Below are positions 45,477 through 54,967 of a stretch of 64,000 nucleotides of DNA, piece by piece. The translations under genes were made by a program, and so were the position numbers. Position 1 is the stretch's first letter. The number at the start of each line of letters is the position of its first letter. Origin of the DNA: Bacteroidota bacterium (lineage in GTDB: Bacteria > Bacteroidota > Bacteroidia > Bacteroidales > UBA5342); the NCBI GenBank assembly GCA_003249935.1, contig QKHT01000212.1:62001-126000 (forward strand), in the 5' to 3' direction. The notes under the pieces are model-generated. The model was not told where the DNA came from. It ran no database searches and saw only the letters and a program-made list of their open reading frames with translations.

Positions 45477-46271
45477 ATGTACTGCAAGCGATTTTTAATT
45501 TCATTATTTTTAATTGTATTATTAGGCTCCTGCAAAAGAAATCATGTTGTTATTGCCGAAGATAAACTGGTAGATGTAATGGCAGATTTACACTATGCTC
45601 AGAGCGTACGGACTATTTCGGGCCGAGTCAGGGAGGATTTTTCCGATAGGGATGTTGATAATTTAGTTTATCAAAAGTACGGCGTATCTAAGTTACAAGT
45701 TGATAGTAGTTTGAAGTTTTATGCCACTGATACGCATCGATTTGAAAAAATTTATGATAGGGTGCTCGAAAAACTATTAAAGCTCGAAACCGAAATAAAA
45801 GCCGGTAGCTTTTTACGTTCAGAAATAAAACTTGATTCATTAGCCCATTACTTTTCTTTTGATTCTGTGTATAAAAATCAGATTATTAAAGAGTTATGGG
45901 ATAAGAATCGAAAAATGATCTTTCCTGATGATAACGAAAAGGGCACGGGTATTTATCGTGTAAATTTACTGCCAACAGTTGGTCCGGAGTTACTGTTAAA
46001 ATATTCTGTTTTAATAAATGAAAAAGAGAAATCGGATTCGATATTTTCGTCAATGATAATAGAATATGTAGATGGTTCAAAAGATTCAACCGGAATTTAT
46101 TTAAAAAATTCACTGAATGCGTCTACGTATCAATTGATGCTAAAAGTTGATAAAAATAAGATTCCTGCAATATTACGAGGTGAGTTTGCCGGCAGAAAAG
46201 TTTATCGGGAAAAGTATTACATAACAATCGATAGTATTCGCCTATACCAAATGAATTCTATGTCTTTATAG
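45477..46271 (+). CDS. DUF4296 lipoprotein
   Basis: A 264-residue protein with a lipoprotein signal (FLISLFLIVLLGSC; Cys19 is the lipidation site in LGSC) followed by a DUF4296 domain (AEDKLVDVMADLHYAQSV, then YGVSKLQVDSSLKFYATD). The C-terminal 130 residues form a beta-rich part. Function unknown. Start ATG abuts the lspA stop, so the two are translationally coupled and its own processing depends on that neighbour. Confidence 0.85.
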   Translation: MYCKRFLISLFLIVLLGSCKRNHVVIAEDKLVDVMADLHYAQSVRTISGRVREDFSDRDVDNLVYQKYGVSKLQVDSSLKFYATDTHRFEKIYDRVLEKLLKLETEIKAGSFLRSEIKLDSLAHYFSFDSVYKNQIIKELWDKNRKMIFPDDNEKGTGIYRVNLLPTVGPELLLKYSVLINEKEKSDSIFSSMIIEYVDGSKDSTGIYLKNSLNASTYQLMLKVDKNKIPAILRGEFAGRKVYREKYYITIDSIRLYQMNSMSL

Positions 46272-46279
46272 TTGTTTCA

Positions 46280-46753
46280 ATGAAATATTTGCTCCAAAAA
46301 TGCTTTTATTGCGAGTCGTTTTACAATTTAATGATTCTAACGACCTCCGACAATGGAGAATTTGTGAGTTTTGAGCCATTTAATAATCAATCAGAACCTG
46401 GAAATACGCTATATGTTGACGGAATTACGATGATTTTGCCAACAGTTGAACATGACAACAACATACAGTCTTTTTATAGCAATAGTAAACCGGTAAATAT
46501 TTCTGATGTGAGCATTAATACGCTTTACTATATTTTCAAGGGTAATCGTAATCAATTAATCGTTGATATGACTCAATTAATGGAATATGATAAAAGTATT
46601 ACTTTCACCGAACTATGCAGGATATTTTGTGTACCTAAGCATGGTGCAATATTAAAAAAAGGACAATTGGGCGAATTTGTTCAAATACAAGGTTTTGACT
46701 TCAAAACATTGAAGTTGAATCCATTAACAAAATTTAGAGCGAAGATGTTATAG
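46280..46753 (+). CDS. Hypothetical protein
   Basis: A 157-residue protein (140 from the internal ATG giving MILTTSDNGEFVSFEPFN) with no recognised family. It is mixed alpha/beta, without signal peptide or membrane segment; features such as YVDGITMILPTVEHDN and KKGQLGEFVQIQGFDF give no functional hint. It follows the lipoprotein gene by 8 bp and ends at a terminator, so it is the last gene of the lspA unit. Confidence 0.6.
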   Translation: MKYLLQKCFYCESFYNLMILTTSDNGEFVSFEPFNNQSEPGNTLYVDGITMILPTVEHDNNIQSFYSNSKPVNISDVSINTLYYIFKGNRNQLIVDMTQLMEYDKSITFTELCRIFCVPKHGAILKKGQLGEFVQIQGFDFKTLKLNPLTKFRAKML

Positions 46754-46781
46754 AAAAGAGGTTTTTTTTTAAACCTCTTTT
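46754..46781. terminator. Bidirectional terminator between the hypothetical gene and rocD
   Basis: AAAAGAGGTTT / AAACCTCTTTT stem around a T-rich loop; symmetrical, serves both converging genes. Confidence 0.75.
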
Positions 46782-46797
46782 CTTAGCTATTTCAGTG

Positions 46798-48006
46798 TTA
46801 TTCTAAAACGCTCGAAATAATGTTTAATGCTGAATCCATTTCATCTTTGTTGATGATTAAAGGTGGTGCAAATCTAATGATATGCTCATGTGTTGGTTTG
46901 GCCAACAATCCATGCTCCTTCAACCTCAAACAAATTTGCCAGGCGTTAATATCGCCTTGAGGTTCAACCACAATGGCATTTAAAAGACCTTTGCCTCTTA
47001 CCAGATTTATAAATTCAGATTTAATATTTGAAATTGCATCTCTGAATTGCATTCCACGAATTTCTGCATTTTCGGCCATATTTTCATCTACCAACACAGA
47101 TAGAGCCTCTATTGCAACTTTACATGCCAATGGATTACCGCCAAAGGTTGAACCGTGCTCTCCGGGTAAAATGGTAAGCATAATGTCGTTATTGGCCAAT
47201 ACACCCGAAACAGGAAGCACACCGCCTGAAAGTGCTTTGCCCAAAATGAGGATGTCGGGATGAACATTTTCATGGTCGCATGCAAGCATTTTGCCCGTTC
47301 GACCTAATCCGGTCTGAACTTCATCGGCAATAAACAATACATTATGATTTTTGCATAAATCAAAGGCTTTATGCAAATAACCCTCGTCTGGTACAAATAC
47401 ACCAGCTTCACCTTGTATTGGTTCAACCAAAAAACCTGCAATATTTGGGTTTGTGAGGAGTAATTCTTCGAGCTGAGCAATATTGTTATAATCAATTTTA
47501 ATAAATCCGGGAGTAAATGGTCCGAAACCACCATATGAATCGGGATCGGATGACATTGAAACAATAGAAATGGTTCGACCATGAAAATTATTGTTACAAA
47601 CAACTATTGTTGCACTGTTTTCGGTAATCCCCTTAACCTTATATGCCCATTTTCTGCAAAGTTTGATGGCCGTTTCTACGGCTTCGGCCCCTGTGTTCAT
47701 TGGCAAAATTTTATCATAGCCAAACATTTTTGTTACTAATTCTTCGAATTCGCCCAAAACATTGTTGTAAAAGGCCCGTGAAGTAAGTGTTAATTTCTGT
47801 GCCTGATTAACTAAACCGGCAATAATCCGTGGATGGCAGTGACCCTGATTTACAGCAGAATAAGCAGAAAGAAAGTCAAAATATTTTTTACCTTCTACAT
47901 CCTTTAGATATATACCATTCCCTTCACATAATACAACTGGCAAAGGGTGATAATTGTGAGCTCCAAAACAATTTTCGCGTTCGATATAAAAGCTTGATGG
48001 TTTCAT
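46798..48006 (-). CDS. rocD: Ornithine aminotransferase
   Basis: A 402-residue class III PLP aminotransferase that converts ornithine and 2-oxoglutarate to glutamate semialdehyde and glutamate. Family features are [69 protein letters not shown] and the PLP lysine in [12 protein letters not shown]. The start HNYHPLP pattern separates it from acetylornithine aminotransferase. Confidence 0.93.
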   Translation of the reverse strand: MKPSSFYIERENCFGAHNYHPLPVVLCEGNGIYLKDVEGKKYFDFLSAYSAVNQGHCHPRIIAGLVNQAQKLTLTSRAFYNNVLGEFEELVTKMFGYDKILPMNTGAEAVETAIKLCRKWAYKVKGITENSATIVVCNNNFHGRTISIVSMSSDPDSYGGFGPFTPGFIKIDYNNIAQLEELLLTNPNIAGFLVEPIQGEAGVFVPDEGYLHKAFDLCKNHNVLFIADEVQTGLGRTGKMLACDHENVHPDILILGKALSGGVLPVSGVLANNDIMLTILPGEHGSTFGGNPLACKVAIEALSVLVDENMAENAEIRGMQFRDAISNIKSEFINLVRGKGLLNAIVVEPQGDINAWQICLRLKEHGLLAKPTHEHIIRFAPPLIINKDEMDSALNIISSVLE

Positions 48007-48140
48007 AATATTTTTTATCCGAATTTTGCAAAATAATTTGAATTGGAGTATGAATAACGTCAGTTTACAATGAATTTGGACATATATTTTTTAATAATAT
48101 AGTCTCACAATATTTTTTGCGAAATAAAATGTTGTAGGAG

Positions 48141-48171
48141 TTTGATTTTCAATGAAATATTAATACCTTTG
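48141..48171 (+). promoter_or_regulatory. Promoter of rpsA
   Basis: TTTG at 48141-48144, 19 bp, TACCTTTG at 48164-48171 followed by C: an exact Bacteroidota consensus pair. The leader to the start codon is about 55 bases. Confidence 0.75.
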
Positions 48172-48231
48172 CGCGGAATTTTTAGAACAAGATAATGTCT
48201 AACTTATTAGTATTTAATTAATTAAAAAATT

Positions 48232-50058
48232 ATGTCAGAAATTGAAAACAATGAAGCTTTAGAATCTAAAGCTGTAATTACTGTTCAAGGTGTTGCCGAT
48301 TTTGATTGGGATGCATTTGAACAAGGTAACATTTATGGTGATACAACCAAAGACTCATTACAAAAAATGTACGAGGAGTCACTTTCAACGATTGTTGAAA
48401 AAGATGTTGTTGAAGGTACTGTAATTTCGATGAACAAACGCGAAGTGGTTGTTAACATCGGTTATAAATCGGATGGCGTTGTAAGTCTCAATGAATTCCG
48501 ATACAATCCTGAATTGGCTATTGGCGATAAGGTTGAAGTTTATGTTGAAAGCCAGGAAGATAAAAAAGGTCAGTTGATTCTTTCTCACAAAAAGGCACGT
48601 GCAATGCGTTCTTGGGATAGGGTTAATTCTGCTCTTGAAAATGACGAAATTATTAAAGGTTTTATCAAATGCCGTACAAAAGGTGGTATGATTGTCGATG
48701 TGTTTGGCATCGAAGCATTCCTCCCTGGTTCGCAAATTGATGTTAAACCAATTCGCGATTACGATATTTTCGTTGGTAAAACAATGGAATTCAAAGTGGT
48801 TAAAATCAACCAGGAATATCGTAACGTTGTTGTATCGCACAAAGCACTTATTGAAGCAGAACTCGAACAACAGAAAAAAGATATTATTGCGAAACTTGAA
48901 AAGGGTCAGGTTCTCGAAGGTATTGTTAAAAACATCACTTCATATGGTGTATTTATAGACCTTGGTGGCGTAGATGGTTTGATCCACATTACCGACCTTT
49001 CTTGGGGGCGCGTAAATCATCCGGAAGAAATTGTAGAATTAGACAGCAAAATCAATGTTGTAATTCTTGATTTCGATGATGAGAAAAAACGTATTGCCTT
49101 AGGTTTAAAACAACTTACCCCACATCCATGGGATGCACTTAGCGCTACTCTAAATGTAGGCGATAAAGTAAAAGGTAAAGTAGTTGTTCTTGCTGATTAT
49201 GGTGCATTTGTTGAAATTGCTCCCGGCGTAGAGGGCTTAATTCATGTATCTGAAATGTCTTGGTCGCAACACTTGCGTAGTGCTCAGGATTTCCTTAAAG
49301 TTGGCGACGAAGTTGAAGCTGTAATTCTCACACTTGACCGCGATGAACGTAAAATGTCGCTTGGTATTAAACAGCTTAAGAATGATCCATGGCAAAGCAT
49401 CGAAGAAAAGTATAGTCTCAATAGCAAGCACAAAGCAATTGTACGCAATTTTACAAACTTTGGTGTATTTGTTGAAATTGAAGAAGGTGTTGATGGGTTG
49501 ATTCATATTTCAGATCTTTCTTGGACTAAAAAAGTAAAACATCCTGCCGAATTTACTCAAATTGGTGCTGAAATTGATGTTTTAGTTTTGGAAATCGACA
49601 AAGATAACCGTCGTTTGAGCTTAGGACACAAACAATTAGAAGAGAATCCATGGGATGTATTCGAAAACATCTTCAGCGAAGGTTCTGTACACGAAGGTAC
49701 GATTATCGAATTGTTTGATAAAGGTGCTGTAGTTTCGTTACCATATGGCGTTGAAGGTTTTGCAACACCAAAACATCTTGTAAAAGAAGATAATAGCACT
49801 GCAAAATTAGACGAAAAACTTGAGTTTAAGGTAATTGAGTTCAATAAAGAATCAAAAAGAATTATTGTTTCTCATAGCCGCGTATTTGAAGATGAGCGTA
49901 GAGCCGAAGATTCTGCAAAGAAAAAGGCAGCGGCCAAGGCATCTCCAAAGAAAGCAGTTAAAAAAGTTTCTGATAATGTAGAAAAAACCACATTAGGAGA
50001 TATTTCTGGTCTTGCAGCGTTAAAAGATCAAATGGAAGCTAACGAAAAAGAAGATTAA
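48232..50058 (+). CDS. rpsA: 30S ribosomal protein S1
   Basis: A 608-residue protein with six S1 domains, for example KGFIKCRTKGGMIVDVFGIE, EGIVKNITSYGVFIDLGGVD and HKAIVRNFTNFGVFVEIEEG, and a lysine- and alanine-rich tail (KKKAAAKASPKKAVKK). It recruits mRNA to the 30S subunit; in Bacteroidota, where Shine-Dalgarno sequences are weak or absent, S1 is thought to matter even more. A terminator follows. Confidence 0.95.
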   Translation: MSEIENNEALESKAVITVQGVADFDWDAFEQGNIYGDTTKDSLQKMYEESLSTIVEKDVVEGTVISMNKREVVVNIGYKSDGVVSLNEFRYNPELAIGDKVEVYVESQEDKKGQLILSHKKARAMRSWDRVNSALENDEIIKGFIKCRTKGGMIVDVFGIEAFLPGSQIDVKPIRDYDIFVGKTMEFKVVKINQEYRNVVVSHKALIEAELEQQKKDIIAKLEKGQVLEGIVKNITSYGVFIDLGGVDGLIHITDLSWGRVNHPEEIVELDSKINVVILDFDDEKKRIALGLKQLTPHPWDALSATLNVGDKVKGKVVVLADYGAFVEIAPGVEGLIHVSEMSWSQHLRSAQDFLKVGDEVEAVILTLDRDERKMSLGIKQLKNDPWQSIEEKYSLNSKHKAIVRNFTNFGVFVEIEEGVDGLIHISDLSWTKKVKHPAEFTQIGAEIDVLVLEIDKDNRRLSLGHKQLEENPWDVFENIFSEGSVHEGTIIELFDKGAVVSLPYGVEGFATPKHLVKEDNSTAKLDEKLEFKVIEFNKESKRIIVSHSRVFEDERRAEDSAKKKAAAKASPKKAVKKVSDNVEKTTLGDISGLAALKDQMEANEKED

Positions 50059-50080
50059 TTACAACATAATTAATTGAATA

Positions 50081-50109
50081 AAAGCCACTCATTACTGAGT
50101 GGCTTTTTT
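50081..50109 (+). terminator. Terminator of rpsA
   Basis: AAAGCCACTC / GAGTGGCTTT stem with a 6-base loop and T-run. Confidence 0.88.
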
Positions 50110-50293
50110 ATTTAGAACCTACTGAAATCAATAAGCAATTTGTATTGCTGCAATAGTTTGTTAGACTTTCGATATGATTTAAAATGCTTATATATAGTGA
50201 TTTATAAAATTAGAATTGTTAGATAATGTTGTTAAAAACAGCACATAATATTAATTTACCAAACTATTATCAATGGAGACTATAAATTTTTAA

Positions 50294-50968
50294 CTAAATG
50301 TTTAGAAAAGTAAGTAAAGAATCCATTCGTTCTTGAATTACCTGATCGAGCATACTTTCATTCATATACCAAACCCGCACGTTATAATTGTATCGCTCAA
50401 AGCTTTTTATTATTGAAGTAAGGTCTTCCTGATTTATTTTAGTGGTAATTTGTACGAATGGAGAATTGGGAAGTCGTCGGACATAAAAGCTTAGAATTCG
50501 TGCTCCATTTTCTTCAATAATCCGTGCTACATCAACAAGAGAATAATTTTTTTCGATACATTCAAGCACCATTATTCCTCCGGGGCCATTTGTAATAAAA
50601 AGTTCTGCAATTTTTTTTACCAAAATCCTTAACATAATTAATCCGGTATATTCCAAATCTTCGTTTACAACAGGAATCGTAGTTAAATCGTACTTTGCCG
50701 CATGTTCAACAACCTCAAAAATATGCTGATTTGGAAAAACGTATGGTTTGTAAAGTTTAAGTGTATGATTACCAATTGGTTGTTTTGGGTCTTTTAATTC
50801 ATAAATGTCTGTATCAGACAATAATCCCAAAAACAAAATGTTATTAACAATGGGCAAATGAGATACACGGTATAACTCCATAATTGCCAATGCATCTTCA
50901 CCTGTATCAGATGTCTTGAGTGTTGGTGTATTTTTTGAAATTAATTCAGCAGCTTGCATATTACCCAT
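50294..50968 (-). CDS. CBS domain protein
   Basis: A 224-residue protein with two CBS motifs (ALAIMELYRVSHLPIVNN near the start, then HAAKYDLTTIPVVNEDLEYTG, shown in part: LTTIPVVNEDLEYTG) and a C-terminal ACT-like beta/alpha part (ARILSFYVRRLPNSPFVQIT). CBS pairs bind adenine nucleotides. In many relatives this gene lies next to nadK and pdxJ; here it is divergent from pdxJ and nadK is not seen. ATG 50959 is an alternative start three residues later. Confidence 0.82.
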   Translation of the reverse strand: MGNMQAAELISKNTPTLKTSDTGEDALAIMELYRVSHLPIVNNILFLGLLSDTDIYELKDPKQPIGNHTLKLYKPYVFPNQHIFEVVEHAAKYDLTTIPVVNEDLEYTGLIMLRILVKKIAELFITNGPGGIMVLECIEKNYSLVDVARIIEENGARILSFYVRRLPNSPFVQITTKINQEDLTSIIKSFERYNYNVRVWYMNESMLDQVIQERMDSLLTFLNI

Positions 50969-51081
50969 ATTTCATACGAAATTAGGAAAAAAAATGATGA
51001 TAAAAACTTATGCCCGCTTTAAATTTACTACGACTGTTGGTTTTTCTTCAAATCGTAGGCATGTATTGAATAAAAAGGTGC

Positions 51082-51089
51082 TATTTTTG
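51082..51089 (+). promoter_or_regulatory. -7 box before pdxJ
   Basis: TATTTTTG followed by C, 25 bp before the start codon; the -33 element is not clear. Confidence 0.45.
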
Positions 51090-51113
51090 CATGGGGTGAA
51101 TTAAATATAAATA

Positions 51114-51827
51114 ATGACCAAATTAAGTGTAAATATAAATAAAATTGCCACATTGCGTAACTCTCGTGGATGTGATGTTCCCAATGTTGTAAAAGTTGCA
51201 ATGGACTGTGAGCGTTTTGGTGCAGAAGGTATTACAGTACATCCAAGGCCAGATGAGCGACACATTAAATTTTCGGATGTAGAAGATTTAAGACGGGTTG
51301 TAACAACTGAGTTTAATATAGAAGGGTATCCTTCCACCCACTTTGTACAATTAGTGAGCAAAAACCGTCCGGAGCAAGTTACATTAGTGCCGGATGGTCC
51401 TGATGCAATAACATCTCATGAAGGATGGGATACAAAAAGACATTTGGATTTTTTGAAAGATATTGTTGATGAATTTAAAGCACAAGGAATCCGGACATCT
51501 ATATTTGTGGATGCAAATCTCGAAATGATTGAATTTGCTGCTAAAACAGGCACCGATCGTATAGAACTTTATACTGAACCGTATGCAACAAATTATTTAG
51601 TCAACAAGGAATTTGCAATTCGGCCGTTTATTGAAGCGGCTCAGTTGGCAAAGAAATTAGGGCTTGGCGTAAATGCCGGGCACGATTTAAGTTTGGTAAA
51701 TTTGGGATACTTAAAAAAATGTATTCCTTTTATGAAAGAGGTATCTATTGGCCACGCACTTATAAGTGATGCACTTTATTATGGTTTGGAAAACACCATA
51801 CAACAATACAGGGCATTAATCAGTTAA
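51114..51827 (+). CDS. pdxJ: Pyridoxine 5'-phosphate synthase
   Basis: A 237-residue TIM-barrel enzyme joining deoxyxylulose 5-phosphate and amino-acetone phosphate to pyridoxine phosphate. Motifs: [42 protein letters not shown] and [11 protein letters not shown]. Deoxyxylulose phosphate here would serve vitamin B6, since the window carries the mevalonate route for isoprenoids. It is 7 bp upstream of the hydrolase gene. Confidence 0.95.
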   Translation: MTKLSVNINKIATLRNSRGCDVPNVVKVAMDCERFGAEGITVHPRPDERHIKFSDVEDLRRVVTTEFNIEGYPSTHFVQLVSKNRPEQVTLVPDGPDAITSHEGWDTKRHLDFLKDIVDEFKAQGIRTSIFVDANLEMIEFAAKTGTDRIELYTEPYATNYLVNKEFAIRPFIEAAQLAKKLGLGVNAGHDLSLVNLGYLKKCIPFMKEVSIGHALISDALYYGLENTIQQYRALIS

Positions 51828-51834
51828 CTGAGAA

Positions 51835-52629
51835 ATGAAATTATATTTCAGAGAGGTCGGCTCCGGTTTGCCATTACTAATTTTACATGGATTGTATGGA
51901 ATGTCGGATAATTGGATGAATATTGCCAGAATATTAAGTCAAAAATACCGCGTAATAGTTCCGGATTTACGAAATCATGGCCGTTCACCATTTACCGAAG
52001 AGCACACATATGATTCAATGGTTTCTGATATTCATAATCTGGTTGCCGGATTAAGTATCGATAAGTTTATTCTAATCGGGCATTCAATGGGGGGTAAAGT
52101 GGCAATGAAATATGCTTTAAGTTATAGTGGTAGCATCGAACGTCTGATTATTGTAGATATTGCACCAAAAAACTATGGCTTACAAGCCAATATGGGTGAA
52201 CCGACTACTAACCATCGGTTCATTATGGATGCTTTAGCCGGATTAAAAATAGAAACATGTTCTTCCCGCAAGGAGATAGATTCACTATTGTCGGAGCATA
52301 TTTCAATACCGTCTTTAAGGGATTTTTTGCTCAAGAATATTCGACGCAATAGTAAGGGCGCATTCTATTGGAGCATTAATCTCGGGGTATTGTCTAAAGC
52401 ACTCGATGAGCTACTTGATGGATTTTCTGGTGAAACCCGTAATTCAACTGTATTAACAATGTTTATAAAAGGCGAAAACTCTAATTATATACTTGCTGAT
52501 GATGCTTTTTATATTCGTAAGTTCTTTACTCAAAGTATTTTGGTTAATATAAAAAATGCAGGACATTGGGTTCATGCCGAGCAGCCTGAATTATTTTACA
52601 ACACGATAGAGTTTTTTCTTGATAAATAA
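51835..52629 (+). CDS. Alpha/beta hydrolase (YbfF-like esterase)
   Basis: A 264-residue alpha/beta hydrolase: oxyanion region ILHGLYGMSDNWM, DLRNHGRSP, nucleophile elbow LIGHSMGGKVAM (catalytic Ser) and C-terminal NAGHWVHAEQP (catalytic His). The short-chain acyl thioesterase/esterase YbfF is the nearest recognisable type. No signal peptide. The substrate is unknown; linked to pdxJ only by closeness. Confidence 0.82.
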   Translation: MKLYFREVGSGLPLLILHGLYGMSDNWMNIARILSQKYRVIVPDLRNHGRSPFTEEHTYDSMVSDIHNLVAGLSIDKFILIGHSMGGKVAMKYALSYSGSIERLIIVDIAPKNYGLQANMGEPTTNHRFIMDALAGLKIETCSSRKEIDSLLSEHISIPSLRDFLLKNIRRNSKGAFYWSINLGVLSKALDELLDGFSGETRNSTVLTMFIKGENSNYILADDAFYIRKFFTQSILVNIKNAGHWVHAEQPELFYNTIEFFLDK

Positions 52630-52717
52630 ATATTGTTAAATACATTTATATCTGAAGGAAATACTGAACAAATGCACGTTTTTTGTTAATTTAGAAATCG
52701 AATTATAAAAAATAATT

Positions 52718-53359
52718 ATGCAAGCAACAGTAACAACACAGGGTTTAAGCTTTTTCGATTTGGCAGTTAAAGGCGGATGGATAATGATTCCGATTTTAAT
52801 GCTGTTTATTGTAGCAATTTACATTTCGATCGAACGGTTTCTTGCCATCAAAAAAGCATCTTATGAAGATCCGGGTTTTATGAACCGAATTAAAGATTAT
52901 ATTCTTGATGCAAAAATAGATTCGGCAGTCAATTTGTGTAAGAGTACTGACACACCAGTATCGCGAATGATTCAGAAGGGCATTTCGCGTTTGGGCCGTC
53001 CATTGAACGATGTAAATGTTGCAATCGAAAATGTTGGAAATTTAGAGGTTTCAAAACTTGAAAAGGGGTTAAACTTTTTAGCTACAATTTCCGGCGGTGC
53101 ACCGATGCTGGGTTTTTTAGGTACTGTACTAGGAATGATTCAGGCATTTTACGATATGGCAAGTGCCGGTAATAATATCAATGTGTCTTTGTTATCGTCT
53201 GGAATTTATACAGCAATGGTAACAACAGTTGCAGGGTTAATTGTTGGTATTGCAGCTTATTTTGCATACAATTATTTAGTTGAAAGAGTTGAAAAAGTTG
53301 TACATCAAATGGAATCGCATACCATTGAATTTCTCGATTTACTGAATGAATCAGCATAA
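52718..53359 (+). CDS. exbB: MotA/TolQ/ExbB proton channel protein
   Basis: A 213-residue inner-membrane protein with three membrane helices (GWIMIPILMLFIVAIYISIE early, then GGAPMLGFLGTVLGMIQAF and YTAMVTTVAGLIVGIAAYF). It forms the proton-driven stator that powers TonB. It begins a three-gene set with exbD and tonB, spaced 3 bp and 0 bp. Confidence 0.92.
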   Translation: MQATVTTQGLSFFDLAVKGGWIMIPILMLFIVAIYISIERFLAIKKASYEDPGFMNRIKDYILDAKIDSAVNLCKSTDTPVSRMIQKGISRLGRPLNDVNVAIENVGNLEVSKLEKGLNFLATISGGAPMLGFLGTVLGMIQAFYDMASAGNNINVSLLSSGIYTAMVTTVAGLIVGIAAYFAYNYLVERVEKVVHQMESHTIEFLDLLNESA

Positions 53360-53362
53360 AAT

Positions 53363-53755
53363 ATGGCACTTAAAAAACGAAATAAAATTAGCACAAGTTT
53401 TAGTATGTCGTCAATGACTGACATCGTGTTTTTGTTGCTTGTATTTTTTATGGTTACATCTACCTTGGTTCATCCAAATGCATTAAAGCTTCTTTTGCCC
53501 CAAAGTGATACACAAACGTCGGCAAAGCCACTTACCACTGTTAGTATAACTTCGGATTTAAAGTATTACATTGAAAATGATCAGGTTGCATTCGATGATA
53601 TCGAACCACGCCTGATAGCAAAACTTAATGGAAATCCTGAAATATATGTTTCTTTGCATGTTGACGAAGAAGTTGCGACTCGTGAAGTGGTTAAAATTAT
53701 GAATATTTGCAAAAAACACAATTATAAACTGATTCTTGCAACAAGGGCTCAATAA
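53363..53755 (+). CDS. exbD: ExbD/TolR biopolymer transport protein
   Basis: A 130-residue protein with one N-terminal membrane helix (MTDIVFLLLVFFMVTSTL) carrying the conserved proton-path Asp in SSMTDIVF, and a periplasmic domain. Partner of ExbB; its stop touches the tonB start. Confidence 0.9.
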   Translation: MALKKRNKISTSFSMSSMTDIVFLLLVFFMVTSTLVHPNALKLLLPQSDTQTSAKPLTTVSITSDLKYYIENDQVAFDDIEPRLIAKLNGNPEIYVSLHVDEEVATREVVKIMNICKKHNYKLILATRAQ

Positions 53756-54643
53756 ATGAGGACATTTTTAAAAGATATTGATTTAAAGGCTTTAGTTGGA
53801 ACCATTGTTATGGTTTTGCTCTTGTTCTTCTTGCTTTTTTATCTTCATTTTAAAATCAGGGCTATTGAACCGGAGGAAGGTATCACCATTAATTTTGGAT
53901 TATCGGATAATGGGATGGGGGAGATTGAAACATCTTCTTCCGTACTTAGTCAGGAAACAACAATTACTCCGCAACAAACATCTGTTTCTGCACCAATTGA
54001 AGCGTTAAACAATACCGAATCTGTAAATACTCAGAATTTCGAAGAGGCTGCAGCAATAAAAAGTCAGCAAAAACCAAAAATTGATAAACCGAAAGATTTA
54101 AAAGCAGAACAGGACCGAAAGCTTGCTGCCGAAAAAGTCATTGCCGAAAAGAAAAAAAGAATAGAAGAGCAAAAAATATTAGAAGAACAAAAACAACGTG
54201 ATGCCAAAGCGGCTGAAATAAGAAATTTAGCCCAAAATGCATTTGGTGGAGGTGCAGGAAGTTCTAATTCTGCGTCGGATGGCAATAATGGCAAAGCAGG
54301 CAATCAAGGTTCTGCTAATGGCGATCCTGCTTCAATGAACCGGATAGGCGGAGGTCATGGAGTCAGTGGTGGCTCATTCAGTCTTGATGGTCGTGCTTTA
54401 ATTGGAAGCCTTCCACAGGCTGCATACAGCGTTCAGGAGGAAGGCAATGTTGTTGTTGAAATTAGGGTTGACAGGAATGGTAATGTAGTTTCGGCAACAG
54501 CACGATTGCAGGGCTCTACAACAAGCAATACTACACTTTGGAAAGCAGCTGTAGAAGCCGCTAAAAAAGCTAAATTCAATGTGTCACAGAGTGCCACAGC
54601 AGTACAGGTTGGAACAATAACATATCATTTCAGATTAAATTAG
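53756..54643 (+). CDS. tonB: TonB-like energy transducer
   Basis: A 295-residue protein: N-terminal membrane helix (GTIVMVLLLFFLLFYLHF), a long lysine/glutamate/alanine-rich linker, likely coiled-coil (about 105-155), a Gly/Asn/Ser-rich stretch (GGGAGSSNSASDGNNG), and a C-terminal TonB domain (VVVEIRVDRNGNVVSATA). It carries energy from ExbBD to outer-membrane receptors. Proline repeats usual in proteobacterial TonB are replaced by the charged linker. Confidence 0.88.
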   Translation: MRTFLKDIDLKALVGTIVMVLLLFFLLFYLHFKIRAIEPEEGITINFGLSDNGMGEIETSSSVLSQETTITPQQTSVSAPIEALNNTESVNTQNFEEAAAIKSQQKPKIDKPKDLKAEQDRKLAAEKVIAEKKKRIEEQKILEEQKQRDAKAAEIRNLAQNAFGGGAGSSNSASDGNNGKAGNQGSANGDPASMNRIGGGHGVSGGSFSLDGRALIGSLPQAAYSVQEEGNVVVEIRVDRNGNVVSATARLQGSTTSNTTLWKAAVEAAKKAKFNVSQSATAVQVGTITYHFRLN

Positions 54644-54967
54644 TTCCTTAGCTTGTATTTCAATCTGGAGATTGTTTGCAAAACATGCGGGACTAATCTT
54701 AATTTATTAATCCGGTTATAATTAGTTGTTTGGAAGTGTTTTCTTTTATGTACTTTAGACCATCTATGTGATAAGATTTTTAACGCTTTAATTTTACCAT
54801 TTTTCCCGTTATTGATAGATTGGTTCATACATATGCCAGAATAAAACGAAATTTGGTTTATCTAAATGTCAAATATTAGGCCATTTAATGCGATATATTT
54901 GTCTTTATGATTGTATTTTGGTTCAAAATAAATATTTTTGTCAAAATTAGAATTAATATTTTTCAAT
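54644..54967. other. 324-bp gap between tonB and asnA
   Basis: AT-rich and without a plausible gene or hairpin terminator. The only feature seen is the asnA promoter at its right end. Confidence 0.5.
54911..54940 (+). promoter_or_regulatory. Promoter of asnA
   Basis: TTG at 54911-54913, 19 bp, TATTTTTG at 54933-54940. It places the transcript start after 54938, so the CDS begins at ATG 54968. Confidence 0.6.
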
